DNA of 64,000 nt from Bradyrhizobium sediminis (GCF_018736085.1 NZ_CP076134.1:62001-126000); one strand, 5' to 3'; counted from the first letter of the stretch, positions 38,111 through 47,199 are shown. Notes: generated by a model not told the origin, from the letters alone. Numbers and translations are program-made.

Positions 38111-39424
38111 ATGATGCTTCGACACTTCGGCCTCGCCACCACGCTGGCGGCTACATTCGCGCTCGCCAGTCCCGCTCATGCGGTGACGGAGCTTCAGTGG
38201 TGGCACGCCATGACCGGCGGCAACAATGATGTCGTCAACAAGCTCGCCGCAGACTTCAACGCCAGCCAGTCCGACTACAAGGTCGTGCCGTCCTTCAAGG
38301 GCGGCTATGCCGACACCATGAACGCCGGCATCGCGGCGTTCCGCGCCGGCAACGCGCCGCACATCATGCAGGTGTTCGAGGTCGGCACGGCGACCATGAT
38401 GAGCGCCACCGGCGCCATCAAGCCGGTGTACCAGCTGATGAAGGATGCCGGCGAACCGTTCGATCCCAAGGCCTACCTGCCGACGATCACGGGCTACTAC
38501 TCGACCTCCAAGGGCGAGATGCTGTCGTTTCCCTTCAACTCGTCGTCGACGGTGATGTGGATCAACAAGGATGAGCTGAAGAAGGCCGGCATCGCCGCAA
38601 TCCCGAAAACCTGGCCGGAAGTGTTCGATGCGGCCAAGAAGCTGAAGGCGGCGGGTCATGCGACCTGCGGTTTCTCCAATGCCTGGGCGTCATGGGTCCA
38701 TATCGAGCAGTTCTCGGCCTGGCACAACGTTCCGATCGGCACCAAGTCGAACGGGCTCGACGGCTTCGATACCGAGCTGAAGTTCAACTCGCCGCTGCAC
38801 GTCAAGCACTTGCAGAACCTGATCGACCTTCAGAAGGACAAGACCTACGACTATGGCGGCCGCGCCAACGCCGGTGAAGCCCGCTTCGGCTCCGGCGAAT
38901 GCGCGATCTTCCTGACTTCCTCGGGCTATTACGGGACCGCCAAAGGCACCGCCAAATTCGATTTCACCTCGGCGCCGATGCCCTATTATCCCGACGTCGC
39001 CGGAGCTCCGCAGAACTCGATCATCGGCGGCGCGTCGCTGTGGGTGATGGGCGGCAAGAAGCCCGAGGAATACAAGGGCGTGGCGAAGTTCTTCGCGTTC
39101 CTTTCCGACACCGACCGCCAGGCCAAGCTGCATCAGGAATCCGGCTACCTGCCGATCACCAAGGCGGCCTATGAAAAGACCAAGGCGTCCGGCTTCTACG
39201 AAAAGAACCCGGTACTGGAGACGCCGCTCAAGGAGCTGACCAACAAGGAGCCGACGGCGAATTCACGCGGCCTGCGCTTCGGCAACATGGTGCAGATGCG
39301 CGACCTCTGGGCCGAGGAAATGGAAGCCGCCCTTGCCGGCAAGAAGACCGCCAAGGAAGCGCTCGATGCCGCCGTGGCGCGCGGCAATGCCGTCTTGCGG
39401 ACGTTTGAAAAGACCGCAAAGTAA
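38111..39424 (+). CDS. ugpB: sn-glycerol-3-phosphate ABC transporter, binding protein UgpB
   Basis: The periplasmic binding protein of the Ugp importer for sn-glycerol-3-phosphate and its diesters. It has 437 residues. The signal peptide MMLRHFGLATTLAATFALA ends at HA. The mature protein begins with ELQWWHAMTGGNNDVVNKLA and contains TMNAGIAAFRAGNAPHI, GYLPITKAAYE and the ligand-loop FPFNSSSTVMWINKD, all typical of UgpB. GGGAGGAA lies just before the ATG. It leads the ugpB-A-E-C operon. Confidence 0.93.
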   Translation: MMLRHFGLATTLAATFALASPAHAVTELQWWHAMTGGNNDVVNKLAADFNASQSDYKVVPSFKGGYADTMNAGIAAFRAGNAPHIMQVFEVGTATMMSATGAIKPVYQLMKDAGEPFDPKAYLPTITGYYSTSKGEMLSFPFNSSSTVMWINKDELKKAGIAAIPKTWPEVFDAAKKLKAAGHATCGFSNAWASWVHIEQFSAWHNVPIGTKSNGLDGFDTELKFNSPLHVKHLQNLIDLQKDKTYDYGGRANAGEARFGSGECAIFLTSSGYYGTAKGTAKFDFTSAPMPYYPDVAGAPQNSIIGGASLWVMGGKKPEEYKGVAKFFAFLSDTDRQAKLHQESGYLPITKAAYEKTKASGFYEKNPVLETPLKELTNKEPTANSRGLRFGNMVQMRDLWAEEMEAALAGKKTAKEALDAAVARGNAVLRTFEKTAK

Positions 39425-39440
39425 GCCATCCCAAACAGTT

Positions 39441-39461
39441 CCCTCTCCTTTTTGGAGAGGG
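39441..39461 (+). promoter_or_regulatory. Stem-loop between ugpB and ugpA
   Basis: CCCTCTCC-TTTTT-GGAGAGGG is an 8-bp stem with no T-run after it, 17 bases after ugpB. Such hairpins after binding-protein genes commonly slow 3' decay and let the binding protein be made in excess of the permease. Confidence 0.6.
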
Positions 39462-39533
39462 AGCCTGTCTCGCATCGCCTGAGAATGCCGGGACGTCTGA
39501 ATAAGCAAGTCGGGAATGAGCAAGTCGGCCTGA

Positions 39534-40415
39534 ATGGAAAAGTCTGCGGTCTTCAACGGCAAGCTGCTCCCCTACCTGTTGCTCGTGCCGCAGCTCATCA
39601 TCACATTCGTATTTTTCTACTGGCCGGCCAGCCAGGCGGTCTGGCAATCCTTCCTGCGTGAGGACGCCTTCGGGCTCAGGTCCGAATTCATCGGCCTGGA
39701 GAACTACCAGGCGCTGTTCGCGCAGCCCGAATATTACGCGGCGATGCTGACGACGCTGGTGTTCTCGACCCTGGTTGCGGTGCTGTCGCTGTCGATCGCG
39801 CTGTTGTTCGCAACCCAGGCCGACAAGAACCTGAAAGCCGCCCCGGTCTACAAGACCTTCATGATCTGGCCCTATGCGGTGGCGCCGGCCGTGGCCGGCG
39901 TGCTGTGGTTCTTCATGTTCCATCCGTCGCTCGGCACGCTGGCGCGGCCGCTGCGCTGGATGGGCTTTGACTGGAATCCGGTGCTGAACGGCAACCACGC
40001 CATGATGCTGGTGGTGATGGCCGCGGTGTGGAAGCAGATTTCCTATAATTTCCTGTTCTTCCTGGCCGGGCTGCAGTCGATCCCGAAGAGCGTCATCGAG
40101 GCCGGCGCGATCGACGGCGCAGGGCCGATGCGGCGGTTCTGGACCATCGTTTTCCCGCTGCTGTCGCCGACCACCTTCTTCCTGCTGGTCGTCAACGTCG
40201 TCTACGTGTTCTTCGATACGTTCGGCATCATCGACGCGGTGACGGGCGGCGGTCCTGCCGGCGCCACCACCACCATGGTCTACAAGGTCTACGCGGACGG
40301 ACGGCTCGGCGGCGACCTCGGCGGCTCGGCCGCGCAGTCGGTGGTGCTGATGGTGATCGTGATCGCGCTGACCGCGATCCAGTTCCGCTATGTCGAGCGC
40401 AAGGTGCAGTACTGA
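39534..40415 (+). CDS. ugpA: sn-glycerol-3-phosphate ABC transporter permease UgpA
   Basis: A membrane permease subunit with about six transmembrane helices over 293 residues. The EAA loop that docks on the ATPase is [20 protein letters not shown]. The start [20 protein letters not shown] is typical of UgpA. Its stop overlaps the ATG of ugpE (TGATGG). Upstream, AAGCAAGTCGGG/GAGCAAGTCGGC is a short direct repeat in the leader. Confidence 0.92.
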   Translation: MEKSAVFNGKLLPYLLLVPQLIITFVFFYWPASQAVWQSFLREDAFGLRSEFIGLENYQALFAQPEYYAAMLTTLVFSTLVAVLSLSIALLFATQADKNLKAAPVYKTFMIWPYAVAPAVAGVLWFFMFHPSLGTLARPLRWMGFDWNPVLNGNHAMMLVVMAAVWKQISYNFLFFLAGLQSIPKSVIEAGAIDGAGPMRRFWTIVFPLLSPTTFFLLVVNVVYVFFDTFGIIDAVTGGGPAGATTTMVYKVYADGRLGGDLGGSAAQSVVLMVIVIALTAIQFRYVERKVQY

Positions 40416-41263
40416 TGGTCGAGCACCGCCCCTGGAACGACGTCATCGCCTACGCCATCCTGACGCTCGGCGTCTTCATCGTCGCCTTTCCGGTCTATCT
40501 GGCGCTGATCGCCTCGACCCACGACGCCGGAACGGTGGTCGGCGGCAACATGCCGTTGTCGCCGGGAAGCCAGACGCTCGAAAACTATTACCGCGCCATC
40601 TTCGTCGGCGGATCGCGCACCAGCCGCGAACCGGTCGGACATCTCCTGATGAACTCGTTCATCTCGGCGCTCGGCATCGCGGTGGGCAAGATCATCATCT
40701 CGATCCTGTCCGCCTACGCCGTGGTGTATTTCCGCTTTCCGTTCCGCAAGACCGCGTTCTGGATCATCTTCGTCACCCTGATGCTGCCGGTCGAGGTTCG
40801 CATCTATCCGACCTACAAGGTGGTGGCCGACCTGCATATGCTCGACACCTATGCCGGACTGATCCTGCCCCTGATCGCATCCGCCACCGGTACGCTGTTG
40901 TTCCGTCAATTCTTCATGACCGTGCCGGACGAGTTGCTGGAAGCCTCCCGCATCGACGGCGCCGGACCTTTCCGGTTCTTCAAGGATACGCTGCTGCCGC
41001 TGTCGGTCACCACGATCGCGGCGCTGTTCGTGATCCAGTTCATCTATGGCTGGAATCAGTATCTGTGGCCGCTCTTGATCACCACGCAGGATTCGATGCA
41101 GACCATCGTCACCGGCATCAAGAAGATGCTGACGACGACCGACGAACTGGCCGAATGGCAGCTCGCGATGGCGACGGCCGTTCTGGCGATGCTGCCCCCC
41201 GTCGCGGTGGTGGTGTTCATGCAGCGGCTGTTCGTGCGCGGCCTGGTCGAGACGGAGAAATAG
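40415..41263 (+). CDS. ugpE: sn-glycerol-3-phosphate ABC transporter permease UgpE
   Basis: The second permease subunit, 282 residues with about six transmembrane helices. The EAA loop is [20 protein letters not shown]. The segment FGWN-like [13 protein letters not shown] is typical of UgpE. It is coupled to ugpA by overlap and to ugpC by a 7-base gap. Confidence 0.92.
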   Translation: MVEHRPWNDVIAYAILTLGVFIVAFPVYLALIASTHDAGTVVGGNMPLSPGSQTLENYYRAIFVGGSRTSREPVGHLLMNSFISALGIAVGKIIISILSAYAVVYFRFPFRKTAFWIIFVTLMLPVEVRIYPTYKVVADLHMLDTYAGLILPLIASATGTLLFRQFFMTVPDELLEASRIDGAGPFRFFKDTLLPLSVTTIAALFVIQFIYGWNQYLWPLLITTQDSMQTIVTGIKKMLTTTDELAEWQLAMATAVLAMLPPVAVVVFMQRLFVRGLVETEK

Positions 41264-41270
41264 GACAGAG

Positions 41271-42365
41271 ATGGCTAACGTAGTTCTCCGCGACGTCCGC
41301 AAAACCTACGCCGGTGGCTTCGAGGCCATCAAGGGCATCGATTTCGAGGTCGGCGACGGCCAGTTCTGCGTGCTGGTCGGCCCCTCCGGCTGCGGCAAGT
41401 CCACGCTGCTGCGCATGGTCGCGGGGCTGGAGACCATCACCGGCGGCGAGATCGACATCGGCGGGCGCATCGTCAACACGATCGAGCCGGCCGAGCGCGA
41501 CATCGCCATGGTGTTCCAGAATTACGCGCTCTATCCGCATATGAGCGTCTACAACAACATGGCCTATGGCCTGCGCAACCGGCGCATGCCGGAGCCCGAG
41601 ATCGACACCCGCGTGCAGGAAGCCGCGCGCATCCTCGAGCTCGGCACCATGCTCGACCGCAAGCCGCGGCAGCTCTCCGGCGGCCAGCGCCAGCGCGTCG
41701 CGATGGGCCGCGCCATCGTGCGGCAGCCCAAGGTCTTCCTGTTCGACGAACCCCTGTCCAACCTCGACGCCAAGCTGCGCATCGCCATGCGCGTCGAGAT
41801 CCGCAAATTGCAGCGCCGGCTGAAGACCACGTCAATCTACGTCACCCACGACCAGCTCGAAGCGATGACGCTCGCCGATATCCTGGTAGTGATGAATGGC
41901 GGCCGGGTCGAACAGATCGGCAATCCGCTTGCCATCTACCAGAAGCCCGCGACCACCTTCGTCGCCTCCTTCATCGGCGCGCCGCCGATGAATCTGATGC
42001 AGCTGCGGGCGGATGAGATCAGAATCCAGTTCGCCGGCGACAGCCGCGAGGCCGGCGAGGCCGGCATCCTCGGCATCCGCCCCGAGGATTTCGTGATTTC
42101 GAACGAGACGATTGCCGGCGGCATTGCACTCGATCTCACCGTGGAGGCGATCGAGCGGGTCGGGGCCGAGACCTTTATCTATGGCACCCGGCAGCACGAA
42201 ATTCAGGGCGTTGCCGCCAATCCCGGCGAATTGCCGCCGGGCGAAGTGATCGTGCGAATCCCCGGCGCGGTCGCGCCCGCCATCGGCGAGCGAATCAGGG
42301 CGGTGGCGCCGCGCGAAAAGCTGCATCTGTTCAGCGCCGACGGTCGCACCCGGATCGATTTGTAG
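41271..42365 (+). CDS. ugpC: sn-glycerol-3-phosphate ABC transporter ATP-binding protein UgpC
   Basis: The ATPase of the Ugp importer, 364 residues. Walker A is GPSGCGKST, the signature [14 protein letters not shown], Walker [14 protein letters not shown] and the switch histidine in IYVTHDQ. After residue 235 a regulatory TOBE domain follows ([29 protein letters not shown]). It completes the operon and is followed by a palindromic repeat. Confidence 0.93.
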   Translation: MANVVLRDVRKTYAGGFEAIKGIDFEVGDGQFCVLVGPSGCGKSTLLRMVAGLETITGGEIDIGGRIVNTIEPAERDIAMVFQNYALYPHMSVYNNMAYGLRNRRMPEPEIDTRVQEAARILELGTMLDRKPRQLSGGQRQRVAMGRAIVRQPKVFLFDEPLSNLDAKLRIAMRVEIRKLQRRLKTTSIYVTHDQLEAMTLADILVVMNGGRVEQIGNPLAIYQKPATTFVASFIGAPPMNLMQLRADEIRIQFAGDSREAGEAGILGIRPEDFVISNETIAGGIALDLTVEAIERVGAETFIYGTRQHEIQGVAANPGELPPGEVIVRIPGAVAPAIGERIRAVAPREKLHLFSADGRTRIDL

Positions 42366-42375
42366 CCTGCCTTGG

Positions 42376-42501
42376 TCATTCCCCGTGCAAGCGCGTAGCG
42401 CTTGTCGCCGGGGCATCGCGCAGCGATGAACCCGGAATCCCGAGATTCCCCGATGTGCCGTTGCACATCTGAGGTTCGCGCTTCGCGCGCCCCGGAATGA
42501 C
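42376..42501. repeat. Palindromic intergenic repeat
   Basis: Outer arms CATTCCCCG and CCCCGGAATGA with inner pairs (AGCGCGTAGCGCT, CGCGCAGCG, GGTTCGCGCTTCGCGCGCC) form a composite stem-loop. The same family recurs at 61806-61888. Confidence 0.75.
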
Positions 42502-42536
42502 GCCGGGAGAGCCATTTTGTCGCGGTTAATCAGGTG

Positions 42537-42565
42537 CTTGAACACCTCCCAAATCATGCCCATAT
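42537..42565 (+). promoter_or_regulatory. Heat-shock (RpoH/sigma-32) promoter of hsp20
   Basis: CTTGAA at 42537-42542 and CCCATAT at 42559-42565, separated by 16 bases, match the RpoH consensus CTTGAAA / CCCATNT closely. Transcription would start near 42573, about 80 bases before the hsp20 start. Confidence 0.8.
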
Positions 42566-42572
42566 TGGTTGT

Positions 42573-42653
42573 TGACCGGAGGGCAAATCCGCCGGCCGGC
42601 CAAAAATGGGGCGCCGCAAGGGCCCCTCAAAGTCGCTTCGAGAGGACTTTGTG
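42573..42653 (+). ncRNA. Probable ROSE-type RNA thermometer in the hsp20 leader
   Basis: The leader of about 80 bases can form GC-rich stems (GGGGC...GCCCC at 42608-42626) and a final hairpin at 42629-42650, AAAGTC...GACTTT. Within it the ribosome site AGAGGA (42641-42646) faces TCGCT, the U-Y-G-C-U motif of ROSE elements. ROSE elements repress small heat-shock genes of Bradyrhizobium at low temperature, and position and gene fit. The fold has not been computed. Confidence 0.65.
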
Positions 42654-43079
42654 ATGTCTCGTGTTCCTTCGTTATCCAGTCCGTTCCTGCTCGGGTTCGA
42701 CGAAATCGAGCGTGCGCTCGATCGCGTCGTCAAAGGCGCCGACGGTTATCCTCCCTACAACATCGAGCGCTGCGACCGTGCCAACGGCGCGCCCGAACGC
42801 CTGCGGATCACGCTGGCGGTCGCTGGTTTTACCCGCGATCAACTCGATGTAACCATTGAGGAAAACCAGCTCGTGATCCGGGGCCGCCAGCATGACGACA
42901 AGGCCCGGCAATACATCCATCGCGGCATCGCCGCGCGCCACTTCCAGCGCACTTTCGTGCTGGCGGAGGGGATGCAGGTGCTGGGCGCGGACCTGAAAAA
43001 CGGGCTGTTGTCGATCGATCTCGCCCGGCCGGAGCCGGAAAAGGTCGTTAAGACAATCGCTATCAATGAACACGAATAA
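42654..43079 (+). CDS. Small heat-shock protein, Hsp20/alpha-crystallin family
   Basis: An ATP-independent holdase chaperone of 141 residues. The start MSRVPSLSSPFLLGFDEIER, then PPYNIERCDRANGAPERLRI and the core LAVAGFTRDQLDVTIE are class A rhizobial Hsp20 features; LKNGLLSIDLARP is the conserved GxLxIxL-type strand. ATG 42654 is chosen because AGAGGA is 7 bases upstream. It is likely controlled by RpoH and the thermometer in its leader, and shares a unit with the DUF1150 gene. Confidence 0.93.
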   Translation: MSRVPSLSSPFLLGFDEIERALDRVVKGADGYPPYNIERCDRANGAPERLRITLAVAGFTRDQLDVTIEENQLVIRGRQHDDKARQYIHRGIAARHFQRTFVLAEGMQVLGADLKNGLLSIDLARPEPEKVVKTIAINEHE

Positions 43080-43129
43080 TGGAACGAGTAGCGGACTCGA
43101 CCGCTTAGTCTGACAGAGGAGTCGAGACC

Positions 43130-43396
43130 ATGACTGAAGGTAACGTTGTCTACGAACCCACCGCCGTCTCACCGGAGGCGCTGGCGACCTTGGGCGAGGG
43201 ACACATCGCCTATGTGAAGCAGATCCGTTCCGAGGACGTGCCGGGGCTGTTTCCCCAGGCGCCGAAGATCGCGCCGGGACTGAAGCTGTTCGCGCTGCAT
43301 GCCGCCGACGGCACGCCGATCATGCTGACCGACAGCCGGGAAGCGGCGATCGCCAACGCATGGAGCAACGAATTGCAGGCCGTCAGCGTTCACTGA
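43130..43396 (+). CDS. DUF1150 family protein
   Basis: An 88-residue protein of a family that sits next to hsp20 genes in alphaproteobacteria. Visible family pattern: ALATLGEGHIAYVKQIRSED, then GLKLFALHAADGTPIMLTDS and AWSNEL. It has no membrane segment or signal. GAGGAG precedes the ATG. The 50-base gap from hsp20 and the constant pairing suggest a heat-shock role, but no function is established. Confidence 0.88.
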   Translation: MTEGNVVYEPTAVSPEALATLGEGHIAYVKQIRSEDVPGLFPQAPKIAPGLKLFALHAADGTPIMLTDSREAAIANAWSNELQAVSVH

Positions 43397-43547
43397 CGCA
43401 GGCGCCTGGAGGCGTCGCCGACGCAGCCCGGCTGCGATGGATAGCGCGCATCGGGAATTCGTAAATACGCGGGCATTGCCTCGATCATATCGGGCCGATG
43501 TCCGCGTATTTCATTTTGGGCCGACGTCATGCTCCGGGTGGAATCGA

Positions 43548-44093
43548 ATGCGTAAAGAAGCGCCGCAGCCGATCGTCGCAGACGAGCTGTCGAACGGCCG
43601 TCCGTTGAGCGTGGCGATGCTTGCGCTCAACAACGCGCACGCGCAGGAACTGTCGTGGCTGGAGCCCGCGCGGCTCGAGCATCTCGTCGCCCAGGCATTC
43701 CAGGCGCGCAGAATCGGCAACCTCGACGCCTTTATGCTGGCCCTCGATCAGGACGCCGACTACGACAGCCCGAATTTCCTCTGGTTCCGCGACCGTCATG
43801 CGCGCTTTGTCTATGTGGACCGGATCGTCGTGGCAGGGTCCGCGCGCGGACTTGGCTGCGCGCGAAGGCTGTATCACGACCTGTTCGAGCAGGCTGGCAA
43901 GGCCGGGCACGACCGCGTGGTCTGTGAGGTCAACACACGTCCGCCGAACCCCGTGTCGGACGCTTTCCATGCGGCGCTAGGATTTGTCGAGGTCGGTCGC
44001 GCGAGCATCCATGAGGGCCGCAAGACGGTGCGATACCTGTCCCGTCCGCTGCCCTACGCCGCGCTGGCCGGCGGCAGCGCCAGCACCGAATAG
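43548..44093 (+). CDS. GNAT-family N-acetyltransferase
   Basis: A 181-residue acetyltransferase. The acetyl-CoA site motif is VDRIVVAGSARGLGCARRLYHDL, and NPVSDAFHAALGFVEVGR is the usual C-terminal motif B region. The ATG at 43548 has GGTGGAA upstream. The substrate is unknown. Its last 40 bases overlap the convergent ptsN gene, a tail-to-tail overlap that leaves no room for a terminator between them. Confidence 0.88.
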   Translation: MRKEAPQPIVADELSNGRPLSVAMLALNNAHAQELSWLEPARLEHLVAQAFQARRIGNLDAFMLALDQDADYDSPNFLWFRDRHARFVYVDRIVVAGSARGLGCARRLYHDLFEQAGKAGHDRVVCEVNTRPPNPVSDAFHAALGFVEVGRASIHEGRKTVRYLSRPLPYAALAGGSASTE

Positions 44094-44515
44094 ATCGCCT
44101 GGGCGTCGCGCGAGGCGCGCAGCTTCTTGGCGACGTCCTGGTCGCGCAGCAGCCGCGCGATCCGCGCCAGCGCCTTCAGGTGATCGGCGCCGGCGCCTTC
44201 CGGCGCCAGCAGCAGGAACACCAGATCGACCGGCTGGCCGTCCATCGACTCGAAATCGATCGGGCGTTCGAGGCGCGCGAACAGGCCGAACAGCTTTTCC
44301 AGCTTGGGAAGCTTGCCGTGGGGGATGGCGACGCCATAGCCGACGGCGGTGGTGCCGAGTTTCTCGCGCTGCAGCAGCACCTCGAACACGGAGCGCTCGT
44401 TCTGCCCGGTCAGGGCGGCCGCCCGCGCCGCCAGCTCCTGCAGCGCCTGTTTCTTGCTGTTGACCTTCAAAGCCGGGAGAATCGCCTCGGGTGCGACCAG
44501 ATCGGTAATCGTCAT
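44054..44515 (-). CDS. ptsN: PTS IIA-like nitrogen-regulatory protein PtsN (EIIA-Ntr)
   Basis: A regulatory EIIA protein of the PTS-Ntr phosphorelay, 153 residues. The phosphorylated histidine is in VGYGVAIPHGKLPKL; the N-terminus TDLVAPEAILPALKVNSKK and LLAPEGAGADHLKALARIARLL are typical. It ends the lptCAB-rpoN-hpf-ptsN cluster on the minus strand, but a gap of about 240 bases with a probable small RNA separates it from hpf. Confidence 0.95.
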   Translation of the reverse strand: MTITDLVAPEAILPALKVNSKKQALQELAARAAALTGQNERSVFEVLLQREKLGTTAVGYGVAIPHGKLPKLEKLFGLFARLERPIDFESMDGQPVDLVFLLLAPEGAGADHLKALARIARLLRDQDVAKKLRASRDAQAIYSVLALPPASAA

Positions 44516-44589
44516 GGGGCGTTCCGAGGTGAATTAAACCGTCAGGTTGCGAAATAGGGTTCAGAGGGGCGGCGTCAAGAAGATGAGGC

Positions 44590-44704
44590 GGTAGGCGGGC
44601 CTGTTACCCGGGTCCCGGTCTGGGGCGCTACGGGCTTTCTCCTACTCCAACGCAGGACCGGTGCCAACCACCCGGGGGTCGTTTCCGGTCCCCTCCGTCG
44701 AAGG
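44590..44704 (-). ncRNA. Probable structured small RNA between hpf and ptsN
   Basis: A near-consensus promoter on the minus strand directs transcription into 237 bases without a plausible gene. The RNA would start near 44704. Its 5' part can form a hairpin GGACCGG...CCGGTCC, and segments CCCCCGGGT and ACCCGGGT offer alternative pairing. The 3' end is unclear. It does not carry the SRP, RNase P or tmRNA signatures. The 73-residue frame across it has no protein-like composition. It could instead be a long ptsN leader. Confidence 0.5.
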
Positions 44705-44710
44705 CCGCGG

Positions 44711-44739
44711 ACCATAGGGAGGGTCCCGCGAGGCGTCAA
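44711..44739 (-). promoter_or_regulatory. Strong sigma-70-type promoter for the hpf-ptsN RNA
   Basis: On the minus strand TTGACG (44739-44734), a 17-base spacer and TATGGT (44716-44711). This is one of the best -35/-10 pairs in the window, just after the hpf stop. Confidence 0.65.
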
Positions 44740-44752
44740 TGCCGATTGCCGC

Positions 44753-45361
44753 CTATCCCCCGGGCTTGATGACAGGGGGGTCGATCCAGCCGACATTGCC
44801 GTCCGGCCGCCGGTAAATGATATTCACCCGCCCGCTCGAACCGTGCTGGAACACGAGGCAGGCGGCGCCGGTCAGGTCCAGTTCCATCACCGCTTCGCTG
44901 ACCGACATCCGCTTCAACGAGGTGGTGGCCTCCGCAATGATGACCGGATTATAGCCGACGTCATCCTGCTCCTCGTCCGCGGGCGCCTCGATGATGTAGC
45001 TCGGAACGTCCAGCGTGGGCGCGGTGAGTTCAGCCAGCGCCTCCGCCTCGGCATGCGCCTTGCGGGCCGAGCGGTCCTTGAGGCGGCTCTTGTAGCGGCG
45101 CAGGCGCTTTTCGATCATCAGCAGCGCCTGGTCGGCGCTGGCGTAGGCGTCGGCGGCATTGGAATCGGCTTCCAGCGTGATCCCCGAATCCAGATGCAGC
45201 GCGCAGTCGGTGCGGAAGCCGAAGCCATCCTTGCTCAGCGTAATGTGGCCGGAATAGTTGCCGTCGAAATACTTGCGCAGAACTTCATCGGTGCGCTCGC
45301 TGACGCGCCCGCGCAGGGCTTCGCCGACGTTGATGCTTTTTCCCGAGATCCGGAGGGTCAT
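44753..45361 (-). CDS. hpf: Ribosome hibernation promoting factor, long form
   Basis: Dimerises and inactivates 70S ribosomes in stationary phase. It has 202 residues, the long form: an N-terminal S30AE domain (MTLRISGKSINVGEALRGRV, then the basic helix EKRLRRYKSRLKD), a linker, and a C-terminal dimerisation domain (SVSEAVMELDLTGAACLVF, IIYRRPDGNVGWIDP). It lies downstream of rpoN, as is usual. Confidence 0.94.
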   Translation of the reverse strand: MTLRISGKSINVGEALRGRVSERTDEVLRKYFDGNYSGHITLSKDGFGFRTDCALHLDSGITLEADSNAADAYASADQALLMIEKRLRRYKSRLKDRSARKAHAEAEALAELTAPTLDVPSYIIEAPADEEQDDVGYNPVIIAEATTSLKRMSVSEAVMELDLTGAACLVFQHGSSGRVNIIYRRPDGNVGWIDPPVIKPGG

Positions 45362-45420
45362 TTGAGGCCTCGATTAGTCTGGAGGGGAACCGACACTATC
45401 CCGATTTGGCCGGGACGCAA

Positions 45421-47082
45421 TCAGGCAGGCTGCGCGTCGCGGGACCGGTCGGAGGATGCGGCAGGCGCGGAAAGGGCATTGCCGAGCATGCTTTGCTTGT
45501 CGCGTCGGCGTTGCACCGAGGACGGGATTCGCATCGCCTCGCGGTACTTCGCCACCGTACGGCGGGCGATATCAATGCCGGTGGCGCGCAATCGCTCCAC
45601 AATGGTGTCGTCGGACAGGATCATGGCCGGGTCTTCCGCATCAATCAGCTGCCTGATGTGGTGACGGACGGCCTCTGCCGAATGGGCTTCGCCGCCGTCG
45701 GCCGACGCGATCGAAGCGGTGAAGAAATACTTCAATTCGAAGCTGCCGCGATTGGTCGCCATGTATTTGTTGGCGGTCACCCGCGACACCGTCGACTCAT
45801 GCATCTGGATCGCGTCCGCCACCGCCTTGAGATTGAGCGGCCGGAGATGCGCCACGCCATGGGTGAAAAAGCCGTCCTGCTGGCGCACGATCTCGGTGGC
45901 GACCTTCAGGATGGTGCGGGCGCGCTGATCGAGCGCGCGCACCAGCCAGGTCGCGTTCTGCAGGCAATCGGTGAAATAGGACTTGTCGCCGTCCTTGCGG
46001 ATGTTCTTCGACAGCTCGGTGTAATAGACCTGATTAACCAGCACCCGCGGCAGGGTGTCGCTGTTGAGTTCGACATGCCAGCCGCCGTCGGGGCCGGGCC
46101 GCACATAGACATCCGGCACCATGGTCTGGGTGCGCGATGAGCCGAATTTCAGACCCGGCTTCGGATCGAGCCTGCGGATTTCGCCGATCATGTCGGTGAT
46201 ATCTTCGTCGTCGACGCCGCAGAGTTTTCGCAACGAAGCGATATCGCGCTTGGCCAGGAGATCGAGATGCTCGACCAGCGCCTGCATCGCCGGGTCGTAG
46301 CGATTGAGCTCGCGCAGCTGGATCGCCAGGCATTCGCTCAAGTTACGCGCGCAGACGCCGGGCGGATCGAATTTCTGCAGCACCGCGAGCACCGCCTCGA
46401 CCTCCGCCTGCGACGCTCCCAGCCGCTCGGCGGCCTGCCCCAGATCCGGCGGCAGGTAACCGGCCTCGTCGACGAGATCGATCAGATATTGCCCGATCAT
46501 GCGCTGCGCCGGCCCGGTAAAGGCCACCGCGAGCTGTTCGGCCAGATGGCTGCCGAGCGTGACCTCGGCGGCGACGAAGGCTTCGAGATTGTAGCTGTCG
46601 TCGTTGGAGGCGCCGCCGCCCCATTCGGTATAGGCGGTGGGCGCCGCATCCTGCGCGGTGCGCGCCGCGGCCTCGGCCGGCTCCTCGGAGAACACGTTGT
46701 CGAGCGGGGTATCCAGCGTCTGCTCGATCTCGGTGCGGCTGCCAAGGTCGCGGTTCATCCAGTCTTCCTGGCCCGGCTCGAAGCTGTCGCCGGCGGAGCC
46801 ACCTGCCATTTCCGAAGGCTCGCCGCCGCTTTCATCGCCAAAGGCGGAACCCTGTTCCTCACCGCCGGCATATTCGCCCCGCTCCGGGGAGGGTTCGCCG
46901 GCGACCGGCGGCTCGGGGCCGTCGCTGGCGCGCTCCAGCAGCGGATTGCGCTCCAGTTCCTCTTCCACAAAGGCCGAAAGGTCGAGATTGGACAGCTGCA
47001 GCAGCTTGATCGCCTGCATCAGCTGCGGCGTCATCACCAGCGACTGGGATTGGCGAAACTCTAATCTCTGCGTCAGCGCCAT
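45421..47082 (-). CDS. rpoN: RNA polymerase sigma-54 factor
   Basis: Sigma-54, for nitrogen-related and other enhancer-dependent promoters. It has 553 residues. Region I is SQSLVMTPQLMQAIKLLQLS and FVEEELERNPLLE; region II is the acidic, Gly/Ser-rich stretch from about 60 to 170; the core-binding and HTH regions follow; the RpoN box ARRTVAKYREAMRIPSS is near the C-terminus. The gene order lptB-rpoN-hpf-ptsN is conserved. Confidence 0.97.
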   Translation of the reverse strand: MALTQRLEFRQSQSLVMTPQLMQAIKLLQLSNLDLSAFVEEELERNPLLERASDGPEPPVAGEPSPERGEYAGGEEQGSAFGDESGGEPSEMAGGSAGDSFEPGQEDWMNRDLGSRTEIEQTLDTPLDNVFSEEPAEAAARTAQDAAPTAYTEWGGGASNDDSYNLEAFVAAEVTLGSHLAEQLAVAFTGPAQRMIGQYLIDLVDEAGYLPPDLGQAAERLGASQAEVEAVLAVLQKFDPPGVCARNLSECLAIQLRELNRYDPAMQALVEHLDLLAKRDIASLRKLCGVDDEDITDMIGEIRRLDPKPGLKFGSSRTQTMVPDVYVRPGPDGGWHVELNSDTLPRVLVNQVYYTELSKNIRKDGDKSYFTDCLQNATWLVRALDQRARTILKVATEIVRQQDGFFTHGVAHLRPLNLKAVADAIQMHESTVSRVTANKYMATNRGSFELKYFFTASIASADGGEAHSAEAVRHHIRQLIDAEDPAMILSDDTIVERLRATGIDIARRTVAKYREAMRIPSSVQRRRDKQSMLGNALSAPAASSDRSRDAQPA

Positions 47083-47086
47083 CGAA

Positions 47087-47122
47087 ACAAGAACCGATCC
47101 AAGAAAGTTGGTCCGATTCTTG
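47087..47122. promoter_or_regulatory. Imperfect inverted repeat before rpoN
   Basis: CAAGAACCGATCC and GGTCCGATTCTTG form a 13-base imperfect dyad just upstream of the rpoN start. It might be an operator or leader hairpin for rpoN. On the plus strand the right half also fits a GG-N10-GC spacing like sigma-54 promoters, but that would point into lptB antisense. Confidence 0.3.
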
Positions 47123-47199
47123 CTTAAACTAGTCCAAAGCCGATGTACACGGCTTGACGAACTGGAAAAAAGGACTAGAGGCGAAATTCCCGGCCAAGG

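Noticed and set aside
44590..44704. 6S, SRP or RNase P RNA identity for the hpf-ptsN RNA
   Set aside because: The SRP GGAAGG loop and RNase P core motifs are absent, and 6S RNA usually lies beside zapA; no identity can be claimed.
44575..44796. 73-residue minus-strand frame between hpf and ptsN
   Set aside because: It covers the promoter and the GC-rich RNA, has no domain and has Arg/Pro/Ser-rich random composition.
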